Source of the DNA: an uncultured Bacteroidales bacterium | GTDB taxonomy: Bacteria; Bacteroidota; Bacteroidia; Bacteroidales; UBA932 | Direction of reading: 5' to 3' | DNA: 64,000 bases | Assembly: GCA_900316245.1 (NCBI GenBank) | Contig: ONCE01000005.1 | Span: 1-64,000 of the forward strand | Shown here: in pieces, positions 8,902-19,402 of the stretch | Layout: each line of letters starts with the position of its first letter | Numbering within the stretch: the first letter of the stretch is position 1 | Translations under genes and position numbers: made by a program | Notes under the pieces: generated by a model | The model's input: the letters and a program-made list of their open reading frames with translations, nothing else | What the model was told of the DNA's origin: nothing | The model's database searches: none

Positions 8902-9556
8902 AGTGATTATCAGCGGCTACGGCCGTATGGGACATATGATTGAGAAGGAGCTCCTCAGCCGGGGCATCCAGCTGGTGGAAGCCAGCGAAAACATTACGGC
9001 CACGGATCCCGAAGTGGCCAAAGAATGTGTCTGCATAGATTTCACCACCCCGGACGCTTTCCGGGCCAACTATGCCTTCATCGCCCGGCATTTCAAAGCC
9101 GCAGTGGTGGGTACTACGGGCTGGAATGATATCCAGGCCGATGTCCGCCGCGCCTTCGAAGAAGCAGGCACGCCTCTTATATATGCATCCAACTTCTCCC
9201 TGGGCGTGAATGCCCTTTTTGCGGCTGCCGCTAAAGCATCGGCCCTCCTTAAAGGCGCCGGCTATGAGCCTTCCATTGAGGAAATCCACCATATCCATAA
9301 GCTGGACGCCCCTTCCGGCACCGCCATTACGCTGGGAAACCTGGTGGAGAAGGCCCTGGGAGAAAAGCCCGTCATCTCTTCCGTCCGCGAGGGAGAGGTG
9401 CCCGGCATCCATACGCTTACCCTAAAATCGGACTGTGATGAACTCACGCTTCGGCACGAAGCATTCTCCCGCGAGGGACTGGCCAAAGGAGCGGTGGTGG
9501 CCGCTTTGATGACGGAAGGTCTCCAGGGAGTGCACGAGTTTAGTGAATTGTTGTAA
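8894..9556 (+). CDS. dapB: 4-hydroxy-tetrahydrodipicolinate reductase
   Basis: 220-aa NAD(P)H-dependent reductase. The Rossmann start VIISGYGRMGHMIEKEL, VVGTTGW, the catalytic EIHHIHKLDAPSGTA motif and RHEAFSREGLAKGAV are visible. It is shorter than the 270-aa enterobacterial enzyme, with loops trimmed, but all core motifs are present. It sits between dapA (8-bp overlap) and ddh, so its product can be passed to diaminopimelate dehydrogenase after ring opening. Confidence 0.95.
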   Translation: MIKVIISGYGRMGHMIEKELLSRGIQLVEASENITATDPEVAKECVCIDFTTPDAFRANYAFIARHFKAAVVGTTGWNDIQADVRRAFEEAGTPLIYASNFSLGVNALFAAAAKASALLKGAGYEPSIEEIHHIHKLDAPSGTAITLGNLVEKALGEKPVISSVREGEVPGIHTLTLKSDCDELTLRHEAFSREGLAKGAVVAALMTEGLQGVHEFSELL

Positions 9557-9569
9557 ATTTGTAAGGATT

Positions 9570-10469
9570 ATGGAAAAAATCAGAGTGGCCATCATTGGCT
9601 ACGGAAATATTGGTCAATATGCGCTGGATGCCATTGAAACGGCTCCCGATATGGTTTGCGTGGGTGTAGTCCGCCGCGTTCCCTCCAAGGAAGGCTTTCC
9701 GGAACTGGCTCCTTATAAGGTAGTCTCCGATATCCGGGAACTGGGGAAAGTGGATGTGGCCATCCTCGCCACGCCGTCCCGTCTTTGTGAAGAATATGCC
9801 AAAGAGTATCTGGCCCTGGGCATCAATACGGTGGATTCGTTCGACATCCACACGTCCATCCTGGATTACCGGGCAGCCCTGAAGCCGCTGGCCGAGGCCC
9901 ACAAGGCGGTGGCCATCATATCGGCCGGATGGGATCCCGGCACCGACTCCATTGTGCGTACCCTGATGGAGAGTATGGCTCCCCGCGGCCTCACCTACAC
10001 CAACTTCGGCCCGGGCCGGTCTATGGGCCATTCCGTCTGCGCCCGTTCCAAGGAAGGCGTGAAGGAAGCCCTTTCCATGACCATCCCCACCGGAGAGGGT
10101 ATTCACCGCCGGATGGTGTATGTGGAGCTGGAAGAAGGCGCCTCCCTGGAGAAAGTGACCGAGGCCATCAAGAGTGACCCGTACTTTGCCCACGATGAAA
10201 CCCACGTGATTCCCGTAGAGAGCGTGGACGCCCTCAACGATGTGGCCCACGGGGTGAATCTGGTCCGAAACGGCGTGAGCGGAAAAACGCACAACCAATA
10301 TTTTGAGTTTGATATGAAAATCAACAACCCGGCCCTCACGGCACAGGTGCTCGTGAATGTGGCGCGTGCCTCCATGAAGCAGCAGCCGGGTTGCTATACC
10401 ACCATCGAGATTCCGGTCATCGATATGCTCTACGGAGACCACGAGAAGCTGATCGGAAGCCTGGTTTAA
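9570..10469 (+). CDS. ddh: meso-Diaminopimelate D-dehydrogenase
   Basis: 299-aa NADPH-dependent enzyme converting L-2-amino-6-oxopimelate plus ammonia directly to meso-diaminopimelate, a cell-wall precursor and lysine precursor. The N-terminal Rossmann fold begins IRVAIIGYGNIGQYALDAIE; other family segments are DSFDIHTSI, SAGWDPGTDS and GPGRSMGHSVCARS. The start at 9570 (after GTAAGGATT) is preferred over the in-frame ATG at 9543, which lies inside dapB. Its presence replaces the succinylase steps (dapD, dapC, dapE, dapF). Confidence 0.95.
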   Translation: MEKIRVAIIGYGNIGQYALDAIETAPDMVCVGVVRRVPSKEGFPELAPYKVVSDIRELGKVDVAILATPSRLCEEYAKEYLALGINTVDSFDIHTSILDYRAALKPLAEAHKAVAIISAGWDPGTDSIVRTLMESMAPRGLTYTNFGPGRSMGHSVCARSKEGVKEALSMTIPTGEGIHRRMVYVELEEGASLEKVTEAIKSDPYFAHDETHVIPVESVDALNDVAHGVNLVRNGVSGKTHNQYFEFDMKINNPALTAQVLVNVARASMKQQPGCYTTIEIPVIDMLYGDHEKLIGSLV

Positions 10470-10481
10470 TCCGTATTAGAT

Positions 10482-11498
10482 ATGAGAGTAGCCATTGTAG
10501 GTGCAAGCGGAGCGGTAGGGCAGGAGTTCCTCCGCATTCTGGCCCAGAGGAATTTCCCCCTGGACGACCTCGTCCTCTTCGGGTCCGAGCGTTCTGCGGG
10601 AAGAAAGTACACGTTCCGCGGAAAGGAATACGAAGTGAAACTGCTTCAGCACAACGACGATTTCAAGGACATCGACATCGCCTTCACTTCGGCCGGTGCC
10701 GGAACCTCGAAAGAGTTTGCCGAGGATATTACCAAGTACGGTTGCGTGATGATTGACAACTCTAGCGCCTTCCGGATGGACGAAGACGTTCCTCTGGTAG
10801 TACCCGAATGCAATGCGGAGGATGCCCTCAAAAGGCCCCGCGGCATCATCGCCAACCCCAACTGCACCACCATCCTGATGGTTGTGGTGCTGGAGCCCAT
10901 CGAAAAGCTGAGCCACATCCGCCGCATCCGCGTGAGCTCCTACCAGAGCGCCAGCGGCGCCGGAGCGGCTGCCATGGCCGAACTGGAGCAGCAGTACCGC
11001 GAGATTGTGGAGACCGGCGAGGTAAAGACGGTGGAGAAGTTCCCCCACCAGCTGGCCTACAACGTGATTCCCCAGATTGACAAGATGACGGAGAATGACT
11101 ACACCAAGGAAGAGATGAAGATGTTCAACGAGACGCGCAAGATCCTGCACAGCGACGTCCGTACATCGGCCACCTGCGTGCGCGTTTCTTCCCTTCGTTC
11201 CCATTCGGAGTCGGTCTGGCTGGAGACCGAGAAGCCGCTGGAAGTGGCCGATATCCGGAAAGCCCTGGAAGGCGCTCCCGGCGTAAACCTGGTGGACGAT
11301 CCCCAGAATTATGTGTACCCTATGCCCATCGAATCGGCCGGTAAAGACGATGTCTATGTGGGCCGCATCCGCAAGGACCTGGCCGAGGACAACGGCATCA
11401 CCCTCTGGCTCACCGGAGACCAAATTCGCAAGGGCGCGGCCCTCAACGCCGTCCAAATTGCCGAATACCTGCTGGAAAAGGACGAAACCCTCCGGTAA
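10482..11498 (+). CDS. asd: Aspartate-semialdehyde dehydrogenase
   Basis: 338-aa NADP-dependent reductase of aspartyl phosphate. It has the glycine-rich start [31 protein letters not shown], the active-site Cys in [11 protein letters not shown], and [13 protein letters not shown]. Length is normal. It is last in the lysC-dapA-dapB-ddh-asd operon (12 bp after ddh), giving every step from aspartate to meso-diaminopimelate in one transcription unit. Confidence 0.95.
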   Translation: MRVAIVGASGAVGQEFLRILAQRNFPLDDLVLFGSERSAGRKYTFRGKEYEVKLLQHNDDFKDIDIAFTSAGAGTSKEFAEDITKYGCVMIDNSSAFRMDEDVPLVVPECNAEDALKRPRGIIANPNCTTILMVVVLEPIEKLSHIRRIRVSSYQSASGAGAAAMAELEQQYREIVETGEVKTVEKFPHQLAYNVIPQIDKMTENDYTKEEMKMFNETRKILHSDVRTSATCVRVSSLRSHSESVWLETEKPLEVADIRKALEGAPGVNLVDDPQNYVYPMPIESAGKDDVYVGRIRKDLAEDNGITLWLTGDQIRKGAALNAVQIAEYLLEKDETLR

Positions 11499-11524
11499 AA
11501 CTTCCTTTTCTGCTAAATAATTCG

Positions 11525-11532
11525 TAAATTTG
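11525..11532 (+). promoter_or_regulatory. Promoter -7 box for enolase
   Basis: TAAATTTG matches the Bacteroidota TAnnTTTG -7 element about 45 bp upstream of the eno start. Confidence 0.6.
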
Positions 11533-11565
11533 CGCCGCATCCAAGATGTGACGCAAATTTTTTAA

Positions 11566-12885
<1,320 letters not shown>

Positions 12886-12903
12886 GTCTTTAGCGAAGGC
12901 AAT

Positions 12904-12934
12904 AAAAAAGCTCCCGGATCCGGGAGCTTTTTTT
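12904..12934. terminator. Bidirectional terminator between eno and redox operon
   Basis: AAAAAAGCTCCCG GATC CGGGAGCTTTTTTT is symmetrical, with A-run and T-run on the two sides, and lies between two converging genes. Confidence 0.93.
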
Positions 12935-12935
12935 G

Positions 12936-14279
12936 TTAGAGGATGTCCTGCTTCAGGTCGTCAATGTACTTGGCGATGCGTTTTAACTGAGTAGGGATGG
13001 GGATGCTCTGGGGGCAGTGGCTCAGGCACTCGCCGCAATTGATGCAATGGTCGGCCTGGCGTACCGTGGCAACGGCGCGGTCGTAGCTCACGAGGTAAGC
13101 CTTCTTCAGTTTGGCATAATCCTTCTGGGCCGTGCTTTGGGCGTAGGTGCCGTCCGTGATGGCGCGGTTGTAGTGCTGGAAGGTGCCCGGGATGTCAATG
13201 CCCCAGGGGCAGGGCATGCAGTATTTGCAGTCCGTGCAGTTGACCAGCGGATACTCCATCATCTGGGTGGCCATCTGCTCCAGGAACTCCAGTTCCTCCT
13301 CCGTGAGGGGCTTGAAGTGGCCGAAGGTCTCCACGTTCTCCCGGAGCGGATCCATATTGGTCATGCCGGAGAGGACGCACAGGACACGCGGATACGTGGC
13401 GCAGAAGCGAAAGGCCCAGGAGGCCACGCTCTTGTCCGGTTCGCGCTCCTTCATATGGCGGGCAATGCTTTCCGGCACGCGGGCCAGACGGCCGCCCAGC
13501 AGCGGTTCCATAATTACTATGGGCAGGCCGCGCTTGTCCAGTTCGGCGTACAGATAGTCTGCGTTGACGTTTCTCACGCCGTCTGCGTGGGTCCAGTCCA
13601 CATAGTTCATCTCAATCTGCACGAAGTCCCAGATCATTTCTCCGGAATCGAAGAGCTCCATGAAATAGTCGAACTCGTGCTTGGCGCCGTGGAAGGAGAA
13701 GCCCAGGTTGCGGATGCGGCCGGCCTTCTTTTCTTCCAGCAGGAAGGGCAGCAGGCCATTGTCTACATACCGCTTGTTAAAGGCATCCTTTCCGCCGCGG
13801 CCGATGGAGTGCAGCAGATAATAGTCAAAGTAGTCTGTCTTGAGCTGCTTGAAGGAGTCCTTGTACATTTGGATGGAGGCCTCCGGGGAAGCGTCGCTGA
13901 AGTTGGACAGCTTGGTGGCAATGAAATACTTGTCACGAGGATAGCGGCTCAGGGCAATGCCGGCGGCCTTCTCGCTCTGGCCCTGCAGGTAAGCGGGGGA
14001 GGTGTCAAAGTAGTTGATGCCGTGCTCGATGGCGTAGTCCACCATCTCGTTGACGGCCTCCTGGTCAATGACATCCTTGCCGTTGGCATCCTTGACCATA
14101 GGCCAGCGCATGCAGCCAAAACCCAGGGCCGATATCCGGTCTCCGTTCTTGGGGTTTTCCCGCATCAGCATTTCTTCCGGTCCTTCTTCTTTCGTCGGTT
14201 GGGACGAGGATCCTTTGGGACCGCAGGCGGCAGCCAGGGCGGCGGCACCGCTTATCTTGATAAAATCTCTTCGTTTCAT
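12936..14279 (-). CDS. Aldo/keto reductase with C-terminal 4Fe-4S clusters, exported
   Basis: 447-aa predicted oxidoreductase. The N-terminus KRRDFIKISGAAALAAAC looks like a twin-arginine signal with a lipobox-type Cys, so the protein may be an exported lipoprotein. The middle is an aldo/keto-reductase TIM barrel (LGFGCMRWPM, NYFDTSPAYLQGQSE, IATKLSN, DYYLLHS). The C-terminal third has ferredoxin-type Cys groups CTDCKYCMPCPWG and CINCGECLSHC. Substrate unknown. It overlaps the upstream iron-sulfur membrane protein by 4 bp, suggesting the two work together in electron transfer. Confidence 0.88.
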   Translation of the reverse strand: MKRRDFIKISGAAALAAACGPKGSSSQPTKEEGPEEMLMRENPKNGDRISALGFGCMRWPMVKDANGKDVIDQEAVNEMVDYAIEHGINYFDTSPAYLQGQSEKAAGIALSRYPRDKYFIATKLSNFSDASPEASIQMYKDSFKQLKTDYFDYYLLHSIGRGGKDAFNKRYVDNGLLPFLLEEKKAGRIRNLGFSFHGAKHEFDYFMELFDSGEMIWDFVQIEMNYVDWTHADGVRNVNADYLYAELDKRGLPIVIMEPLLGGRLARVPESIARHMKEREPDKSVASWAFRFCATYPRVLCVLSGMTNMDPLRENVETFGHFKPLTEEELEFLEQMATQMMEYPLVNCTDCKYCMPCPWGIDIPGTFQHYNRAITDGTYAQSTAQKDYAKLKKAYLVSYDRAVATVRQADHCINCGECLSHCPQSIPIPTQLKRIAKYIDDLKQDIL

Positions 14280-15781
14280 ACGTGTACCTCCCTTCCGTTA
14301 ATGGTGATGGCGCTGATGGGCCGAACAGGACACAGATATTCGCATTTTCCGCAGCCGATACAGACTTCTTCGGCCACGGCAGGGCGGCGATGATCTCCCT
14401 GCTGGACCATGGAAATGGCGCCGGTAGGGCAGACATTGGCACATTTGCCGCAGGCGCTCTTGCCGGTAGCTTCCAGGCAGAGGTCTACATTGACACCGGC
14501 CGTACCCAGGTGGAAGTTGGTCTTGGTTTCCTTGGTTATGGGCAAGATGGCGCCGGCGGGGCAGAGCTCGGAGCAGCGGGTGCACTCGGGACGGCAGTAG
14601 CCCTTCTCGAAGCTCATCTCCGGCTGCATCAGGCGGTTCAGGTCAGAGGAAGGCCGAAGCACATTGTTGGGGCACTCGGCAATGCAGAGCTGGCAGCCCG
14701 TGCAGCGGCGGTAGAAGTTTCTGGCGCCGAAGCTGCCGGGAGGCGTGATGGGCGTTTCGCGCTTGGGAGCCTGCTTGGGAAGGAGGTCGGTGAAACCGCC
14801 GTCCGTCTTCTTGGCCAGTTCCTGTGCGGCGGCTTCTGCGCTCTTGAGCGCAGCGGCACCCACGGCGATGGCCGTGCCGGCCATAAACGCCCGGCGGCCA
14901 GATGCCCAATCGGTGTCGGGCATGACGTCGTCATTCCGAATCTCTTTCTTCCAGGCGTACTTGTATTTCAGGGCTCCGAACTTGCACTCGTCCAGGCAGT
15001 CGAAGCAGTCCACGCAGCGGGAATAGTCAATATGGGCGCTGTCTTTGGTGATCTCTATGCACTGGGCCTTGCAGTGAAGCTCGCAGGCCTTGCAGTGCTT
15101 GCACTTTTCCGTGTCAATGACGGGACGGAACATCGCAAAGCGGGAGAAGAAGCTCAGCGTGGTGCCCACGGGGCAGATGGCGTTGCAATAGGTGCGGCCG
15201 TGCTTGCGGGCCAGGACCACCAGAACCACCAGCGTTGCCACCGAGATCAGGAGGGAAGAGAGGCTGGTAAGCCATACTTCCTCATTATAGAAGGCGTAGC
15301 TGCCGGCACGCTCGGCCAGTTTGGCGAAGAGGTTGTTGCACCAGAGGTACACCGGCTGCAGGAGGTTCTGCACCATTCTGCCGTAAGCGCTGTACGGAGC
15401 CAGCAAGGTGACCACCACCTGTACACCCACGATAAAGCAGATGACAAAGGCAGCCCACACGCCGTAGCGGAGCCACTTGTTCTCTTTCTTGTACTGGTAA
15501 GGTTTCTTGCTCTTGTGGGTTCCCAGCCAGGAAATGCCGTCCTGGAAGACGCCCAGCGGGCAGATGACGGAACAATACACCCGGCCGAAAACCAGCGTCA
15601 GCAGCACCAGGGCCACCACTACGCCCACATTCAGGGCCAGGAGGGCAGGGAGAAATTGGACCTTGGCCATCCAGCCCAGGTAGCCGTGCAGCGCGCCCGT
15701 GAAATCCAGGAACAGGAGGGTGATCCCCATCCAGAAAATCCATGCTAACGCCACTCTAAGTTTCTTTAGCATAATCCTCAT
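14276..15781 (-). CDS. Membrane-bound polyferredoxin (NapH-like)
   Basis: 501-aa integral-membrane electron-transfer protein. About four or five hydrophobic segments lie in the first 200 residues, with CSVICPLGVFQD and CNAICPVGT motifs like NapH/RnfB-type proteins. Then come ferredoxin clusters CKHCKACELHCKAQC and CVDCFDCLDEC, an internal twin-arginine-like stretch GRRAFMAGTAIAVGAAAL, and more clusters: CTGCQLCIAEC, CTRCSELC, CGKCANVCPTGAI, CIGCGKCEYLC. It looks like a NapH-type membrane part fused to a NapG-type periplasmic polyferredoxin. Partner: the iron-sulfur aldo/keto reductase encoded just downstream. Another ATG lies 9 bp into the gene. Confidence 0.85.
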   Translation of the reverse strand: MRIMLKKLRVALAWIFWMGITLLFLDFTGALHGYLGWMAKVQFLPALLALNVGVVVALVLLTLVFGRVYCSVICPLGVFQDGISWLGTHKSKKPYQYKKENKWLRYGVWAAFVICFIVGVQVVVTLLAPYSAYGRMVQNLLQPVYLWCNNLFAKLAERAGSYAFYNEEVWLTSLSSLLISVATLVVLVVLARKHGRTYCNAICPVGTTLSFFSRFAMFRPVIDTEKCKHCKACELHCKAQCIEITKDSAHIDYSRCVDCFDCLDECKFGALKYKYAWKKEIRNDDVMPDTDWASGRRAFMAGTAIAVGAAALKSAEAAAQELAKKTDGGFTDLLPKQAPKRETPITPPGSFGARNFYRRCTGCQLCIAECPNNVLRPSSDLNRLMQPEMSFEKGYCRPECTRCSELCPAGAILPITKETKTNFHLGTAGVNVDLCLEATGKSACGKCANVCPTGAISMVQQGDHRRPAVAEEVCIGCGKCEYLCPVRPISAITINGREVHV

Positions 15782-15795
15782 TTATTGTTGTGTGT

Positions 15796-15823
15796 CAAAG
15801 ATAGGAAAAAATTGCTATATTTG
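15796..15823. promoter_or_regulatory. Divergent promoters: polyferredoxin (minus) and frr (plus)
   Basis: CAAAGATA at 15796-15803 reads TATCTTTG on the minus strand; TATATTTG at 15816-15823 serves the plus strand. Both are Bacteroidota -7 boxes. Confidence 0.7.
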
Positions 15824-15854
15824 CACTCACGCAAATCAATTAAGGAAGAAACCT

Positions 15855-16421
15855 ATGTTACCGCAAGCGAAAGAAATAGTGGACGCTATGTCCGTCAAGA
15901 TGCAGGACTCAGTAGACTATCTGGAGGAAGACCTCAAGAACTATCGTGTGGGTAAAGCATCGCCCTCCATCCTCAATCCCGTGGTGGTGGACTATTACGG
16001 AACGGCCACTCCGGTGAGCCAGGTGGCTTCCATTACCACTCCGGATGCCAAGACCATCGCCATCCAGCCCTGGGAGCGTTCCATGATTGCCAAAATCGAG
16101 AAGGCCATTCTGGACGCCAACGTGGGCCTGACTCCTTCCAATAACGGAGAAATCATCCGCTGCATGGTCCCGCCGCTCACGGAGGACCGCCGCAAGGAGC
16201 TCATCAAGAAGGCCAAGGCCCAGGGTGAGACCACCAAGGTAACCATCCGCAACGTCCGCCGTGACGGTATCGACCTCCTCAAGAAAGCCCAGAAGAACGA
16301 CGGTCTGAGCGAGGACGGCGAAAAGGAGGGAGAAGACGAACTCCAGAAAGTCACGGACAAGTGGGTCAAGAAGGTAGACGAGCTCATCGCCGCTAAGGAA
16401 AAAGACATTCTTACCGTTTAA
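15855..16421 (+). CDS. frr: Ribosome recycling factor
   Basis: 188-aa factor that, with EF-G, splits post-termination ribosomes. Recognised by the helical N-terminus followed by YRVGKASPSILNPVVVDYYG, TIAIQPWERSMIAKIEKAI and RKELIKKAKAQGETTKVTIR. The start at 15855 (MLPQAKEIVDAM) follows AAGGAAGAAACCT; upstream in-frame codons belong to the promoter region. Length is typical (about 185). It is the first gene before the aromatic amino-acid block. Confidence 0.97.
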   Translation: MLPQAKEIVDAMSVKMQDSVDYLEEDLKNYRVGKASPSILNPVVVDYYGTATPVSQVASITTPDAKTIAIQPWERSMIAKIEKAILDANVGLTPSNNGEIIRCMVPPLTEDRRKELIKKAKAQGETTKVTIRNVRRDGIDLLKKAQKNDGLSEDGEKEGEDELQKVTDKWVKKVDELIAAKEKDILTV

Positions 16422-16452
16422 TGTAGACAAATTTAAGCGCGAGGGAAATAGA

Positions 16453-17298
16453 ATGGTGCGTTTGGCGATTCAAGGTTATATGGGCTGCTTTCACGAACAG
16501 GCAGCCCGTCTTTTTTATGGGGAGATGCCCGGCAAGTCCGGGCAGGCCGGCGTGTCCATAGTAGAGTGCGACACCTTTGAAGGGCTGTACAAGGCTCTGG
16601 AAGAAGGAAGGGCCGATGCTGCCGTGATGGCCATCGAGAATACGGTCTCCGGCGGTCTCCTCCACAACTTTGAACTCCTCCGCAACAACGATGTCAAGGT
16701 CAAGGGAGAAGTCTACATCCGCATTGAGCAGAACCTGATGGCCCTTCCCGGCCAGACCCTCCAGGATATCAAGGAGGTCCGTACCCACTTTATGGCTATC
16801 AACCAGACCCGCCCGTGGTTTGAGAAGAACGCCCCCTGGATCCGGCTCACCGAGAGCGAAGACACCGCCAAGAGCGCCGGGGAAATAGCCAAGAGCGGAG
16901 AAAAGGGTGTGGGCGCCGTAGCATCGGCCCTGGCGGCCCAGCTTTACGGGCTCAATATCCTGGCGCCCGGCATTGAAACCTACAAGCAGAACTTTACCCG
17001 TTTCCTGATTCTGGACCCTACCCTTACCGTGCCCCGGGAGCAGATCAACAAGGCCATCCTCTGTTTCACCCTGCCCCACAAGCCCGGTTCCCTGGCCCAG
17101 ATCCTTACCATCCTCTCGTTCTACGAGATGAATCTTACCCGTATCCAGTCGCTGCCCATCCCGGGCCACGAGTGGCAGTATTTCTTTTACGCAGACATCA
17201 AGTTCTCCAATGTGGAGCGTTATCTTCAGGCCCTTTCGGCCGTGCGTCCCCTCATTGAAGATTTACAGATTCTTGGAGAATATAAAGCAGCATTATAA
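16453..17298 (+). CDS. pheA: Prephenate dehydratase
   Basis: 281-aa enzyme converting prephenate to phenylpyruvate. The periplasmic-binding-like catalytic domain (IQGYMGCFHEQAARLFYGE, AVMAIENTVSGGL, VRTHFMAINQ) is followed by an ACT domain with KPGSLAQILTILSFYEMNLTR, the usual phenylalanine-sensing module (ESRP-like region). It lacks the chorismate mutase domain, which here is fused to DAHP synthase. It sits 31 bp after frr and 8 bp before the aminotransferase. Confidence 0.95.
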   Translation: MVRLAIQGYMGCFHEQAARLFYGEMPGKSGQAGVSIVECDTFEGLYKALEEGRADAAVMAIENTVSGGLLHNFELLRNNDVKVKGEVYIRIEQNLMALPGQTLQDIKEVRTHFMAINQTRPWFEKNAPWIRLTESEDTAKSAGEIAKSGEKGVGAVASALAAQLYGLNILAPGIETYKQNFTRFLILDPTLTVPREQINKAILCFTLPHKPGSLAQILTILSFYEMNLTRIQSLPIPGHEWQYFFYADIKFSNVERYLQALSAVRPLIEDLQILGEYKAAL

Positions 17299-17306
17299 AA
17301 CGAGCT

Positions 17307-18473
17307 ATGATCATCAAACCCGCCAACCGGACCCTGTCGGTCAAAGAGTATTACTTCTCTATCAAGAACAAGGAAATTGCCAAACTCAACGCGGAACGCG
17401 CCGCCAAGGGTTTGGAGCCTGTGATTAACCTGGGCATCGGCTCCCCGGACGGATCTCCTTCCGCCGCTGCCGTCGAGGCCCTCTGCAAGACAGCCCACCA
17501 GCCCGGCACCCACGGCTACCAGAGCTATGTGGGCATTCCCGAGCTACGCCAGGCCATGGCCGACTGGTACGCCAAGTGGTATGGCGTGCAGCTGGATCCC
17601 GCTACGGAAATCCAGCCCTTGATGGGCTCCAAGGAGGGCATCCTCCTGCTGTCCCTGGCTTTCCTCAATCCCGGAGACAAGGTGCTGGTTCCCAACCCGG
17701 GCTATCCCACCTATACCTCTTCTACCCGTATGTGCGAGGCCGAACTGGTAACGTACGACCTGGTGGAGGCCAACGGCTGGTATCCGGATTTCGAGGCCCT
17801 GGAAGCCATGGACCTCAAGGGCGTGAAACTTATGTGGGTCAACTACCCCAATATGCCCACCGGCGCTCCCGCCCGTATGGACGTCTATGAGAAGCTGGTA
17901 GACTTTGCCCGCCGTCACGGCATCCTGCTGGTGAACGACAACCCCTACGGCTTCGTGCTCAACAAGCCCACTTCCATCTTCTCCGTTCCCGGCGCCAAGG
18001 AGTGCTGCCTGGAGATGAACTCCCTGTCCAAGAGCCACAATATGGCCGGCTGGCGTGTGGGTATGATGCTGGGAGACGCCGACACCATCAAGGAACTCCT
18101 GAAGGTGAAGACCCAGATGGATTCCGGTATGTTCCGTGGCATCCAGGAAGCCGCCGTGGCTGCCCTCTATGCCGATGAGAACTGGTACAAGGAACTGAAC
18201 GTAGAATACAAGAAGCGTCAGGCCGTGGCCCGTCGCATTATGGATACCCTGGGCTGCAAGTACGACACCGAGGCCGGCGGCCTCTATGTCTGGGCCCGCG
18301 TTCCGGAAGGAGAAGCCAAGGATTGGAGCGACCGCATCCTCTACAATGCCGGCGTATTCCTGACTCCGGGCTTCATCTTCGGCAGCAACGGAGCCCATCA
18401 CCTCCGCATCTCCCTGTGTGCCAACGTGCCCACCCTGGAGAAAGCCCTGGAAAGAATTCAAAAAGCATTATGA
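17307..18473 (+). CDS. Class I/II PLP-dependent aminotransferase
   Basis: 388-aa fold-type I aminotransferase. Visible: INLGIGSPDGSPS, NPGYPTYTSSTRM, VNYPNMPTGAPA and the PLP-lysine motif SLSKSHNMAGWRVG. Placed between prephenate dehydratase and prephenate dehydrogenase, it most likely transaminates phenylpyruvate and 4-hydroxyphenylpyruvate (or prephenate); an aspartate or LL-diaminopimelate-type activity cannot be excluded from sequence. The stop overlaps the tyrA start (ATGA). Confidence 0.88.
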   Translation: MIIKPANRTLSVKEYYFSIKNKEIAKLNAERAAKGLEPVINLGIGSPDGSPSAAAVEALCKTAHQPGTHGYQSYVGIPELRQAMADWYAKWYGVQLDPATEIQPLMGSKEGILLLSLAFLNPGDKVLVPNPGYPTYTSSTRMCEAELVTYDLVEANGWYPDFEALEAMDLKGVKLMWVNYPNMPTGAPARMDVYEKLVDFARRHGILLVNDNPYGFVLNKPTSIFSVPGAKECCLEMNSLSKSHNMAGWRVGMMLGDADTIKELLKVKTQMDSGMFRGIQEAAVAALYADENWYKELNVEYKKRQAVARRIMDTLGCKYDTEAGGLYVWARVPEGEAKDWSDRILYNAGVFLTPGFIFGSNGAHHLRISLCANVPTLEKALERIQKAL

Positions 18474-19315
18474 GAACATTAGGTGTCATCGGCCTGGGCC
18501 TCATTGGCGGTTCTATGGCCCTGGATTTAAAGCGCCGCGGTTATGCGCAGAAGGTGCTGGGCGTAGAAAACGACCCGGTTAGTGCGCAGGCGGCCCTTAC
18601 CATAGGCCTGGCCGATGAAACAGTCCCCTTTGAAACCTGCGTGGAGAAGGCCGATATCATAGTGGTAGCCGTCCCGGTGGGAACGGCCGTCAAGATGGTG
18701 CCGGAGATTCTGGACAAGATTGGGCCCGAACAGCTGGTCATTGACGTCTGCTCCACCAAGTCCCAGATTTGCCACGCGGTCAAGTACCATCCCAAGCGGC
18801 AGCAGTTTGTGAGCACGCACCCTATGGCCGGTACCGAGTACAGCGGCCCCTGGGCGGCCCAGCCCGGCCTCTTCGACGGCCGCGCGTGCATTTTCGCAGA
18901 CTCCGAGGAATCCTCCCCCAAATCCGTGAAGGCCATCGAGGAACTGTACGGCGTGCTCAATATGCGCCCCATCTATATGAACGCGGAGCAGCACGACGTC
19001 CACACCGCCTATGTGTCCCATATCTCCCACATCACCTCCTTTGCCCTGGCCCTCACCGTACTGGACAAGGAGAAGGACGAAAAGCACATCTTTGACCTGG
19101 CCTCCGGCGGCTTTGCCTCCACCGTGCGCCTGGCCAAGTCCAATGCCAATATGTGGGTCCCCATCCTCACCCAGAACCACGACAATGTGCTCCACGTGAT
19201 GGACACCTATATAGAAAAGATGAAGCAGTTCCGCGACGCCGTAGCCTCCTACGATGAAGAAAAGATCCGCGAGCTCATCGAAGAAGCCAATCGCATAAAA
19301 AGGATCCTCCGATAG
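18470..19315 (+). CDS. tyrA: Prephenate dehydrogenase
   Basis: 281-aa NAD(P)-dependent enzyme of tyrosine synthesis. The Rossmann start RTLGVIGLGLIGGSMALDLK, then DVCSTKSQI, STHPMAGTEYSGPWAA, HDVHTAYVSHISHI and FASTVRLAKSNANMW are typical of TyrA. The start at 18470 overlaps the aminotransferase stop; longer in-frame extensions into that gene have no family similarity. No C-terminal ACT domain is present, so feedback control must lie elsewhere. Confidence 0.94.
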   Translation: MRTLGVIGLGLIGGSMALDLKRRGYAQKVLGVENDPVSAQAALTIGLADETVPFETCVEKADIIVVAVPVGTAVKMVPEILDKIGPEQLVIDVCSTKSQICHAVKYHPKRQQFVSTHPMAGTEYSGPWAAQPGLFDGRACIFADSEESSPKSVKAIEELYGVLNMRPIYMNAEQHDVHTAYVSHISHITSFALALTVLDKEKDEKHIFDLASGGFASTVRLAKSNANMWVPILTQNHDNVLHVMDTYIEKMKQFRDAVASYDEEKIRELIEEANRIKRILR

Positions 19316-19402
19316 GTCGAAGGACGGAGCGAAGCGACCCAGGGGGTCTGGGGGGGTAGCCCCCCGGTATGTGAAACATTTAATTAGACATTTTTGCAAA
19401 AA
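19316..19402. repeat. GC-rich hairpins between tyrA and aroF
   Basis: GGTCG...CGACC (19316-19341) and a G-rich hairpin GGGGGG TAG CCCCCC (about 19351-19365) fill the gap. The phrase GGAGCGAAGCG also occurs in element B (near 49470), so this may be a remnant of a dispersed repeat. It could also act as a weak terminator or stability hairpin. Confidence 0.5.

Noticed and set aside
18323-18469. Upstream extension of tyrA
   Set aside because: The extra 49 codons are an alternate frame of the aminotransferase gene; the Rossmann start begins at 18470.
19316-19402. A full copy of the long palindromic element between tyrA and aroF
   Set aside because: Only a short GGAGCGAAGCG phrase and a G/C hairpin are shared; no matching arms or core.
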